64,000 nucleotides of DNA, taken from positions 1 to 64,000 of the forward strand of contig NZ_BMSX01000039.1 of NCBI RefSeq assembly GCF_014649375.1. Reading direction: 5' to 3'. Positions within the stretch are counted from its first letter, which is position 1, and each line of letters starts with the position of its first letter. The position numbers and the translations under genes are program-made. Under the pieces are notes generated by a model that searched no databases, had not been told where the DNA came from, and saw only the letters and a program-made list of their open reading frames with translations. Shown here one piece after another: positions 14,355 through 23,023 of the stretch. Origin of the DNA: Streptomyces aurantiogriseus. Its GTDB lineage: Bacteria; Actinomycetota; Actinomycetes; Streptomycetales; Streptomycetaceae.

Positions 14355-17300
14355 TTACCAGCGCATACTTCGGACACGGTGGGTCGTCTTCCCGTTGCCG
14401 GGTTTGACTTTCCCGAACGGCGCTCCCCCACTCGCGAAGATGAGCACACCACAGATTCTGCGACAGATATTGCGCGAGGCTCCGCCCTGGATCGGTTTGG
14501 CCTTGAGAAGCATGGCGCCGAAGATTACCCGCTGCTCGGCATGCAGATCGCCGGGCACCATATCCGCGTCGATGTGGACCTCGTCATCCGCAAGAGCGGT
14601 GATCTGCGCGGGCGTAAGCCCCTGCTCGCCGTTTCCTGCCACGAGCCTCGTGACGCCGGCTCCGGGGACGTCGACGTCCAGGACCGCGGTCGTGTGGACG
14701 TCGAAGGTCGCCTGGGTCGGTTCGGCGTTGTTGATCTCACTCGCCCGGGCAGCCTGCGGCTCTTCGGGGCAGTTGTGGACGAGGACCGGTGTGGTCCCCG
14801 TCTCCACGTAGTACGTGTGGAGGTTGCTGACGGTGAGGTTGTGGACCGTGGCGTCCAGCGCGGTCCATCGCTCGACGGCCGTGATCTGGACGTACGTGCC
14901 GGCGCTGGTGCGCAGCCACTCGCCCGGCTTCAGGTCGGTCGCGTTGATCCACGCGTCGAGCTCGGCGACCCAGAAGGGGTGCCGGTCGGTCGCGGTGACC
15001 TCGGCGGTCTTCGAGCCCTTGTCGCCATCGGTGTCGACTGTGACCTTGACCAGGTGTTTGACGCCCTTGCCGAGGATCTCGGCGGTGACCGTCTCCACCC
15101 TCGTCTCGTTCGTCCTCGGGTCGGTCGCCAGGACCTTGTCGCCGACCCTGACGTCCTTGATCGCCTTGGCCGAACCGTCGGCCATGAGGACCTTGGTGTC
15201 CGGCGTGAAGCTGTTGCCGATCTTGCAGCTCGGGGCGTCACCGCCCGAGCTCGAGTCCTCCTTGCCAGACCCGTTGCGCGAGCCGCCGGACTTGTTCTCG
15301 GCCTTGCCGCCGCCCTTCGTGCCCTTGGACTGGGCCTGGGTGCGGGCCTTGACCTGGACGGAGTTGCCTCTGGCGCCCTTGGAGCCGGTATGGGCCTTCT
15401 TCTTGGCAGCCTCGGCCGCGGCCTTGGCTGCCGCGCGTGCCTTGCGCTTGGCCTCGGCTGCCGCCGCCTCCGCGGCCTTCTTCGCCTTGATCAAGGCCGC
15501 CTTGGCGGCCTTCGCCGCCTTGATGCCGATCTCCGCGGCCTTCTTGGCCGCGCGGAACGCCTTCACCGCGCCCAGCGTCGCCTTGAAGGCGCCCCACATC
15601 TTCTTGCCCTTGGAGAAGACGGCGGTCCACGGGATGGCGTCCATCAGGAGGCTGCCGCAGGCCCACAGGTCGCCCTGGGAGAAGCAGCCGACGACGTCGT
15701 TCCAGCCGATGAACTCCTTGAACACGGCCCAGCCGGTCGCGAGGATCACGTCGCCGATGGAGCGGTTCAGGGTCTTCTGGTACTCGGCGATCTTGGCGTC
15801 CAGCGCGGCGATCGAGGCGTCGAAGCTGGATGCCGAGGACGTCAGACCGCTCGGGTCCGCGTGCGTCACCGGGTTGTTGTTGGCGTACGAGTAGCCGTTC
15901 GCCTGGAGCGGGTCACTGTCGTCCAGGACCGGGTCCGCCGAGATGAAGCGGCCTGTCCCTGGGTCGTACTCGCGGGCGCCCAGGTGCGTCAGACCCGTCT
16001 CGGCGTCGTCGTCACCCGTGTGGAAGCCGGTGTGTGAGCGCGGAGCGAGGTTCGCGGCACGGTCCTCGCCCCACGGGTCCTTCTTCGCCACGCGCACGGC
16101 CATGCCGCCGTCGAGGCGGACCTCCGCCAGCGGGGTGCCGTTGAGGTCGGTCGCCTGGGCGAACAGGTGCTCGCTGAAGCCGGCCGTGTTGTTGGCCGCG
16201 TCACGGTAACGGGTCACGCCCGGGCCGCCGATGCCCGCGTAGGTGCGCTCGGCGTAGCGGAGCTTGCCCGCGGTGGTCAGGGAGACCTTGGTGTCGGGGA
16301 GGTTCAGCACCGCGCCCGCGCTGGTGCGCTCCAGCAGGCGGTTGCCCATGGCGTCGTAGACGTAGGTCGTCTTCGAGGCGGGCTTCCACAGCTGGGTCGC
16401 CACGGTCGAGTTGCAGGCCGCCAGGGTGAGGTCCGTGCCGATCGTCGACGCCGGGGCCGACAGGCACAGGCCCGTCGAGACATGCTTGACCTGGCCGGTG
16501 CTCAGGGTCTGCCAGCGCTGCGCCGCCACGACGTTGTCACACGCCTGGATCAGGACCGGCGAGGCGGCCGCGGTGCCGTTCGGCTGGGCGCACTGCCCGC
16601 CGACGATCAGCTGACCGATCGTGGCGTCCTCGACCGTGCCGTCGTTGTTGGTGTCGACGGCCTGGACGCGGAAGTTCTGCGCCTTGCTGCCGTTGCAGGA
16701 CCAGATCTGGAGGGGGGTACCCGCGGTGGTGAGGCCGCCGGCCAGGTCCAGGCACATGTCGCCCGTGCCGATCCAGGCCCCGGAGCCGTCCGCGCCGAAG
16801 CCGGTCACGGACTCGACCTTGCCGTCCCACGTCCAGGTCAGGGTCTGGGCCGTGTCACCGCCGGTGGAACGGGTCTCCAGGTCGCCCGCGCTGTTGTAGG
16901 TCTGCGTCGAGCGCGTCGTGACCGTCAGGTCCGACCCCGTCGCCGTCTTGGTGGTCGACGTCGTGGTGTACGAGGTCAGCGTGTGCGGCTGGTCGTTCTT
17001 CGCCGTGTCGCTGGTGCCGTACTGGTAGTCGGTGACCACGTCGCCCTTGGTGTCGCGCACCCCGGACGTGAAGGTCGGGTCGGCCTTGTACGCCGTCTTC
17101 TTGGTGCGGTTGCCGAGGACGTCGTAGTCGTACGACTGCCAGTAACCGGAGTTGTTGGAGGAGACGTTGACCTTGCCGTCGGAGTACACCGGCTCGGCGG
17201 TGGTCTTGCCGGAGGCCACGCAGGCGCCGCCGCCCGGCGTCGTCCACGCCTCCTTCAGCTGGCCCAGCGTGTCGTACTTGAAGCACTGCTGGTCGGTAGT

Positions 17301-20300
17301 GGTGCCCATGCGGTCCGCGACGGACAGGACGTTGCCCGACGGGTCGTAGGCGTAGGAGCGCTTGCTCACCTCGCTGCCGGGGACGACCGCCGTGTCCGGG
17401 GTCGCGGCCTCCCGGATGAGCCTGCTGGTCAGCAGCTCACCGGTCGACTCGTTGAAGGTGTTCTCCTGCCACAGCCGGTGGCCCTGCTCACCCACGGTGG
17501 AGCGGAGCACCTGGCCGTAGGGCGAGTAGGAGACCTCGGACGTGTACCAGTCCTGGCCGGAGACCGAGGTCGGCAGGCCGGCCTTGTTGTACCGGGTGAT
17601 CACGGCCTCGGCGCTGAGGCCGCCGGCCGCCGGGGCGGTGTACTTCTCCAGCTGGCCGTCGTCGTTGTAGTCGTACGTGTAGGTGTACTGGGTGGCGAAA
17701 CCTTCGGCGGTCAGGCCCGCGGTGGAGCCCGGGGGCAGGGCCGTGGTCATCGCCGTGGGCTGGTAGTCGGCCGTGTAGCCGGCGATGGAGGTGGTGTACG
17801 GCTTGCCGTCGGTGTAGCGGGTCGCCGAGGCGAGCTGCCCCTTGCCGCCGGGCGCGCCGTCGTACGCGTACGTCTGGGCGACGGTGGCGGTGGTGGAGCC
17901 CTTCGGGGTGACCTTGACCTGCTCGACGCGGTTCAGGCGCTCGTAGGTGTACGAGACGGTCTGGCCGCGGGGGTCGGTCGCCGAGAGAACACGGCCGAAC
18001 GCGTCGTACTCGGTGTGCGTGGCGCCCGCGTCCGGATCGGTTGTGTCCGTGACCCGGCCCAGCGCGTCGTACTTCCACGTACGCGTGTTGCCGACATCGT
18101 CGGTGCTGGTCACCATGTCGCCGCGCAGGTCGTACGCGTAGGTGGTGCTGATCGCGCCGGCTTCGGTCAGCGACGTGTCGCTGAAGGTGTCCTGGCGGGT
18201 GGTGCGGCCCAGCGCGTCCGTCCACACCCGGGAGGCGGGCGTGCCCTTCGGCTGGCGGATGACCGTGTAGTCGAGGCCGTACTCGTAGCGGGTGCGGCGG
18301 TCGGTGCTGACGTGCGCCACCGACCCGTCGCTCTTGTAGTACGTCTCGCCCGTCTGCGCGAAGGAGCTGTGCACCGGCGTGACCGTGAGCACGCGGCCCA
18401 GGCCGTCGTAGGTGTACGAGGTGGCGTTGGGGACCAGCGACTCGGAGGCGGGGACGACCAGTTCGGTGTCCGGGTCGCCCTCCATGTAGTAGGCGTTGCG
18501 GGTGTAGCGCACCTGGCCGGCGGCGTTGTGCAGGGTGTCGGTGATCAGACGGCCGCCGTCGACCGCCGGGGTCTGGCTCTGCCGTTCGCGGCCCAGGCCG
18601 TCGTAGATCGTGGTGGAGCTCTCGTACACGCCGTCGCCGGTGGCGGCGCTCGGGTTCTCCGACAGCGACTGCGCGATCACGGCCACCGGCTTCTGCGGGT
18701 CCGTGTTGTACGTGTACTTGACGGTCGGGTCGTCCGTGGTCGGCTGGGTCGCGTCCCAGGCGGCGACGGCGCGGCCGAGCGGGTCGTACTCGTACGTCGT
18801 GGCGCGGTTGTTGGCGTCGGTCGCCTTGATGGTGGTGCCGCGGCCGGGCTCCAGGGTGGTGATCTCGGTGAAGCCGGTCTCCACACCGTCGACGACCTTG
18901 CTGCCGGTGACCGTGTCGATCCGGTAGACCTGGCCGGTGTCCGGCGTGTACTTGGTCAGGTTGGTCACGCCCGTCGGGTCGGTGACCTTGACGACGCGGC
19001 CGACCGAGTCGTACTCGGTGCGCGACTCGGGGTTGGTCGTCTCCCAGCCCGTGCCGGCGCCGGTCGGCGCCTCCGTCCTGGTCACCAGGCCCTTGGTGGG
19101 CGTGGCGGTGTGCGAGGTCGCGCCGTCGTAGTACATGCGCGAGGCGCTGACCAGCGTGGAGCCCGTCGAGCTGGACAGGTCGGCGGAGCAGGTGGTGGTG
19201 CCGGTGGTGGTGACGGTCTGGGCGACCAGGCCGACGAGGTGGTTCGTCCCCGACGTGTTGTGCACGTACGAGGTCCTCGTGCACGAGTTGTCCTTGGTGT
19301 CCGCCACGTCGCCGTGCTCGCGGACCACGGTCGGCAGACCGTACGTGGCGTCGTACTCGGTCTCCGTGGTCACCGTGCGCAGGGACGATCCGTCCGCGCC
19401 CTTGCCCGAGGCCTTGGTGATGGTCGAGGTCTTGCCGAGGGTGACGCGCTCGGAGATCACGTCCGGGCCGTCGGTCCGGTTGCGGGTGGCCAGGCGGACC
19501 GGCGGGTCCGGGAAGTTGACCGTGCGGGATATCCAGCCGGTGGTCGTGTCCGCGCTCGCGTCGGGGTAGGTCAGCGACTCGGCGACCATGCCCGCGTAGG
19601 CCTTGCGGTCGGTACCGAGCTCCGCGCCGGTGATGTCGCTCGTCACGACGGAGCGCTTGACGTCGTCGGACGCCGTCCCCGGGGTGTCGTCGGCGAGGAC
19701 GTCGTCGCTCATGCCGCGGAAGTAGCGGGTGACCGACTTGGAGGCGACGCTGCCGCCCACCGCGTCCGTGGTGCCGGTGGTCGTGATGACGGTCGGGAAG
19801 CCGCGGAAGTCGTCCCAGGTGCGCTTCTTGGGACGGGAGAACTCCGACTGGCTCTTGGCCCACAGCGCGCCGTCGACGGCGTCGTCGTAGGTCTCGTACT
19901 TGTACGTCGTCACGATGTCCTGCGCGTCGGCGAGACGCGGGAACTCGGTGATCTTCTCGACGACGTACTTGTGGAACCAGGAGATGCGCTTGTCCTCCAG
20001 CTCACCGTCGGCGTGCCAGTACGCCGGGTAGCAGAGGGAGTGGTTCTTGTCGATGGCCGGACGGGAGGCACCGGTGAGGCACTTGTCCTCGGGCGCCTTG
20101 TAGTCGACGTGGGTGCGGCCGCCGTACTCGGAGACGACGTCCTGGATGCGCAGCCGGGCGAACAGCGGGTTCGTGTCGGAGGAGCTGGTCCTGACGCGGT
20201 TGGGCAGCGCCGTCTCGTTGTGGCCGAAGGAGACCGGGTTGAGGCGGGAGGTGGAACCGTCCACCGCGTAGCCGGTACGGCTGATGGCCTCCAGCCAGAG

Positions 20301-22631
20301 CGCGGTGTACTCGCCCGTCAGGTTCCAGGGGAAGGACTGCTTCAGACCCCAGGAGTCCACCTTGGACAGCAGCGTCGTGGTGGCCGAGTCGCCGTCCACA
20401 CCACAGGCGTTGCGCTGGCCGGTCTCGTTGCCGTCGGCGTCGGAGGTGTACTCGGTGAGCCGCACGCCCTGCTCGCGCTGGGTGCACGCGTCGACCGAGG
20501 CCAGGCGCTTGCGCGACCAGAAGGTCGGGCCGTACGTGGTGCACTTCTTGCCGGTCGCGCAGGCCAGGTCGGCGGGGGTGTCGAACCAGGGCCGGGTGCG
20601 GTCGGACTGCTTGGAGTCGAAGTTTGCGTTCGAGCACTCCACGTTGAGAGCGGGGTCGTCGAAGCAGCGCTCCTTGGCGGTGAACTTCATCCGGCCGAGC
20701 GGCTCTTCGGAGAAGAGGGTGCCCACGCGCTGGCCGTAGTCGATGTGGCTGAGGTAGCCGCCGCGGTCGTAGGAGACCGCGCTGGCTTCCTTCATGTTCC
20801 GCGCGTAGGCGTTCTTCTCCTTCTCCCACCACAGCGACATCACGTTGCCGGTGGTGTCCACGACGTAGTCGAGCTGGAAGCGCCAGCCCTGGTTGCAGAA
20901 GGAGTCCGCGAACTTGGTCTGGTAGCAGGGGTCGCTGTCGTGGTTGCCGGCGACCGGCACGTTCAGCACCGAGTTGGTCTCGGCCTTGCCGGACGACCAG
21001 CCGGGCAGCCTGTTGAGGCCGAAGAAGTACTGGTTGCCGTCGTCGGTGGTGACGCGCCAGAACTCGCCGTTGTTGTCACCGTTGTTGGAGCTGTGGGTGA
21101 TGTCTGAGGTCTGCTGGCCGAGGGCCTTGGCGATGACCTCCTTGTAGTCGGCCTCGGTCAGCAGCTCGACCCGCATGTTCTCGCCGCGGGCGCCCTTCCA
21201 CACCTTGGTGGTGTCGTCGCGCACCAGCTCGGTGGTGGTCCCGTTGAGGGAGAGCACCGCGTTGGACGAACCCCAGCACTGGTCGCCGGTGAAGTGGTCC
21301 TTGTTGTTGGCGTTGGCGGTGTCGGCGGCGCAGCCCACGAAAGTGCGGGTGATGGAGCCGGGGTTGTAGTCCCAGCCCTCGCCGACCCAGGAGACCTGGT
21401 TGTTGGTGGAGGACGTACGTCCGTCCGAGGTCTGCGAGTTGTAGCTGAGGGTGACGTTGGGCGCCGGGCCGGCCGGGATCTGCGGGGCGGCCATCGTGTA
21501 CGAGTACGTGAAGGCGCCGGAGGAGCCGCCGGCCGTCCAGGAACCCGCCGAGACGATCGGGCTGGCACCGAAGTCACCGCCGGCGCCGGCGCCATAGGAG
21601 CTGCCGACGAGCAGCCCGCCGCCGGAGGAGTCGGCGATCTGCTGCACGGCGTCGGCGGCACGGCCGCCGCGCCACACCGCGGAGCTCACCGTGGAGTCGT
21701 TTCCGCTGTTCACGGCGGGGTTGGTGGTCGAGGTGGACGGAGCGGCGGAGACCGTCTGCAGGGCGGCGGTGTCCAGGGTGACGTTGACCAGGGTCTCCGG
21801 GACCTGCGCGGTGGTGTCCGTGGACTGCGCGACCTCGTCGGTGGCGCTGTCCTCACCGGGGTCCGCCTCGGAGCCCGAGGAGTCACCGGCGTCCAGCGGC
21901 ACGGTGACGGTGTCGCCCGTGCGCTCGACGTCGGTGGTCACCGGGATGCCCGTGGAGCACTCCTCCAGCTCGGGCGTGGTGGCGTAGCAGGACGGCATGA
22001 GGGTGAAGGAGAGCCGGTCCAGCCACTGGGCGCTGTAGGTCTCCGCGAGCTTGGTGGCGTCGATGGAGACGACCGCGTTTCCGGTGGCGGTGTCCGGCGC
22101 GTCGACGGCGAGCATGAAGCCCTGGGCGCCGTTGGCCAGGGCCTGGTCCTCGGAGGCGGCGGCGACGGACCACTGGCCTTCGAGTGCGTCGACCTGCGCG
22201 GGCGTCGCACCGTCCGGCGCGCCGACGCCGACGCTCAGAGCTCCGTCGGCCGACCTGGCGACCTCGGTCGTGCTGCCCGCGGCGAGGTTGTCGACGGCCT
22301 TGGTGCCGGTGGCCTCGGGCACCTCGGCGACCGCCGCCGGTGTGTACGCCTTCTCCGGCTCGGTCGAGGCGTCGCCGGCGAGCTCCTCGAGCTTGTCGGT
22401 CTTGTCGGCGTCGACCGGGACGGCGTCGGTCTCCTGCAGTTCGGCGAGGTCGACCGCCGTGCGGGGGTCGCTGGGGCCGAAGGCCATCGCACTGGGCAGG
22501 AGGGTGACATTGAGGGCAAGGACCAGGCCGGCTACCAGACCGACCCGGGTTCTACGACGGATCAGGCGCTCCCGCGGCGTTCTCGCCAGCGAACCCCTGC
22601 CGGACCACGACAGCACCGCACGCACGGCCAA
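14355..22631 (-). CDS. Secreted RHS/YD-repeat polymorphic toxin with lectin, Hint and deaminase-like domains
   Basis: A 2758-residue exported protein. Order: basic N-terminus with a hydrophobic signal/anchor at about 29-50; SpvB-like beta region from about 333; YD/RHS repeats over about 1150-1900; an inserted ricin-B-type lectin at about 1945-2085 (QxW-like AAQRWQTL and ATQLWKPA); a second YD run and the RHS core motif (REYDPGTGRFISADPVL) at about 2213-2260; an Ala/Lys-rich helix near 2345-2420; a Hint autoprotease at about 2465-2620 (CKIGNSFTPDTKVLMADG to VLVHNC); then about 135 residues of toxin. The toxin has HAE (LHAEQRVIFGA) and a C-x3-C (NICRRICGVLI), the zinc-site pattern of nucleic-acid or nucleotide deaminase toxins. 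The shell would encase the toxin and Hint would free it. The start is TTG at 22631 with GGAAGG upstream. Confidence 0.88.
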   Translation of the reverse strand: MAVRAVLSWSGRGSLARTPRERLIRRRTRVGLVAGLVLALNVTLLPSAMAFGPSDPRTAVDLAELQETDAVPVDADKTDKLEELAGDASTEPEKAYTPAAVAEVPEATGTKAVDNLAAGSTTEVARSADGALSVGVGAPDGATPAQVDALEGQWSVAAASEDQALANGAQGFMLAVDAPDTATGNAVVSIDATKLAETYSAQWLDRLSFTLMPSCYATTPELEECSTGIPVTTDVERTGDTVTVPLDAGDSSGSEADPGEDSATDEVAQSTDTTAQVPETLVNVTLDTAALQTVSAAPSTSTTNPAVNSGNDSTVSSAVWRGGRAADAVQQIADSSGGGLLVGSSYGAGAGGDFGASPIVSAGSWTAGGSSGAFTYSYTMAAPQIPAGPAPNVTLSYNSQTSDGRTSSTNNQVSWVGEGWDYNPGSITRTFVGCAADTANANNKDHFTGDQCWGSSNAVLSLNGTTTELVRDDTTKVWKGARGENMRVELLTEADYKEVIAKALGQQTSDITHSSNNGDNNGEFWRVTTDDGNQYFFGLNRLPGWSSGKAETNSVLNVPVAGNHDSDPCYQTKFADSFCNQGWRFQLDYVVDTTGNVMSLWWEKEKNAYARNMKEASAVSYDRGGYLSHIDYGQRVGTLFSEEPLGRMKFTAKERCFDDPALNVECSNANFDSKQSDRTRPWFDTPADLACATGKKCTTYGPTFWSRKRLASVDACTQREQGVRLTEYTSDADGNETGQRNACGVDGDSATTTLLSKVDSWGLKQSFPWNLTGEYTALWLEAISRTGYAVDGSTSRLNPVSFGHNETALPNRVRTSSSDTNPLFARLRIQDVVSEYGGRTHVDYKAPEDKCLTGASRPAIDKNHSLCYPAYWHADGELEDKRISWFHKYVVEKITEFPRLADAQDIVTTYKYETYDDAVDGALWAKSQSEFSRPKKRTWDDFRGFPTVITTTGTTDAVGGSVASKSVTRYFRGMSDDVLADDTPGTASDDVKRSVVTSDITGAELGTDRKAYAGMVAESLTYPDASADTTTGWISRTVNFPDPPVRLATRNRTDGPDVISERVTLGKTSTITKASGKGADGSSLRTVTTETEYDATYGLPTVVREHGDVADTKDNSCTRTSYVHNTSGTNHLVGLVAQTVTTTGTTTCSADLSSSTGSTLVSASRMYYDGATSHTATPTKGLVTRTEAPTGAGTGWETTNPESRTEYDSVGRVVKVTDPTGVTNLTKYTPDTGQVYRIDTVTGSKVVDGVETGFTEITTLEPGRGTTIKATDANNRATTYEYDPLGRAVAAWDATQPTTDDPTVKYTYNTDPQKPVAVIAQSLSENPSAATGDGVYESSTTIYDGLGRERQSQTPAVDGGRLITDTLHNAAGQVRYTRNAYYMEGDPDTELVVPASESLVPNATSYTYDGLGRVLTVTPVHSSFAQTGETYYKSDGSVAHVSTDRRTRYEYGLDYTVIRQPKGTPASRVWTDALGRTTRQDTFSDTSLTEAGAISTTYAYDLRGDMVTSTDDVGNTRTWKYDALGRVTDTTDPDAGATHTEYDAFGRVLSATDPRGQTVSYTYERLNRVEQVKVTPKGSTTATVAQTYAYDGAPGGKGQLASATRYTDGKPYTTSIAGYTADYQPTAMTTALPPGSTAGLTAEGFATQYTYTYDYNDDGQLEKYTAPAAGGLSAEAVITRYNKAGLPTSVSGQDWYTSEVSYSPYGQVLRSTVGEQGHRLWQENTFNESTGELLTSRLIREAATPDTAVVPGSEVSKRSYAYDPSGNVLSVADRMGTTTDQQCFKYDTLGQLKEAWTTPGGGACVASGKTTAEPVYSDGKVNVSSNNSGYWQSYDYDVLGNRTKKTAYKADPTFTSGVRDTKGDVVTDYQYGTSDTAKNDQPHTLTSYTTTSTTKTATGSDLTVTTRSTQTYNSAGDLETRSTGGDTAQTLTWTWDGKVESVTGFGADGSGAWIGTGDMCLDLAGGLTTAGTPLQIWSCNGSKAQNFRVQAVDTNNDGTVEDATIGQLIVGGQCAQPNGTAAASPVLIQACDNVVAAQRWQTLSTGQVKHVSTGLCLSAPASTIGTDLTLAACNSTVATQLWKPASKTTYVYDAMGNRLLERTSAGAVLNLPDTKVSLTTAGKLRYAERTYAGIGGPGVTRYRDAANNTAGFSEHLFAQATDLNGTPLAEVRLDGGMAVRVAKKDPWGEDRAANLAPRSHTGFHTGDDDAETGLTHLGAREYDPGTGRFISADPVLDDSDPLQANGYSYANNNPVTHADPSGLTSSASSFDASIAALDAKIAEYQKTLNRSIGDVILATGWAVFKEFIGWNDVVGCFSQGDLWACGSLLMDAIPWTAVFSKGKKMWGAFKATLGAVKAFRAAKKAAEIGIKAAKAAKAALIKAKKAAEAAAAEAKRKARAAAKAAAEAAKKKAHTGSKGARGNSVQVKARTQAQSKGTKGGGKAENKSGGSRNGSGKEDSSSGGDAPSCKIGNSFTPDTKVLMADGSAKAIKDVRVGDKVLATDPRTNETRVETVTAEILGKGVKHLVKVTVDTDGDKGSKTAEVTATDRHPFWVAELDAWINATDLKPGEWLRTSAGTYVQITAVERWTALDATVHNLTVSNLHTYYVETGTTPVLVHNCPEEPQAARASEINNAEPTQATFDVHTTAVLDVDVPGAGVTRLVAGNGEQGLTPAQITALADDEVHIDADMVPGDLHAEQRVIFGAMLLKAKPIQGGASRNICRRICGVLIFASGGAPFGKVKPGNGKTTHRVRSMRW

Positions 22632-23023
22632 TCGACCCTTCCCGAGTCATAAACCATCAGAAACGTTCAGACCGATGGCACATGGTGATCAACGACTTAC
22701 AGACTGAGCACGAAATAAAGGCACCGTGAAGATCGGCGTCAAGATGCGCCGAATCCGTGTTACCTATGTCACTGATCAAATCGAGACAAAGATCGCCAAA
22801 AAATCACGCCAGGAGCCTTCCAGGACTCTTTGCGCGGACATCACCAACGGCGGGCGACGCGAAGGGTGTTGATCTGGCTGGGAGGAGCTGTTCATACTCC
22901 AACCGCCCAATCCGGCGCGTCGCGCGCTCATCACGGCTTGTCACCAGGCCCGAGGGCACCCCCGAAAGAGCCATGCCGCAGCGGCACAGCCGCACCGCGG
23001 CCCAGCCTGTTGGAGAAGGGCCC
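22632..23023. promoter_or_regulatory. Divergent promoter region of the RHS and FG-GAP genes
   Basis: A 392-bp divergent gap. The part from about 22640 to 22830 is distinctly AT-richer than the flanks (for example AAACCATCAG, GAAATAAAGG, CCAAAAAATCACG) and must hold both promoters. I could not fix hexamers with confidence, and no clear operator palindrome is visible. Confidence 0.55.

Noticed and set aside
16167..21107. A 1646-codon plus-strand open frame opposite the RHS gene
   Set aside because: Antisense shadow of a GC-rich gene; the translation is Arg/Gly/Val/Leu-rich with no domain.
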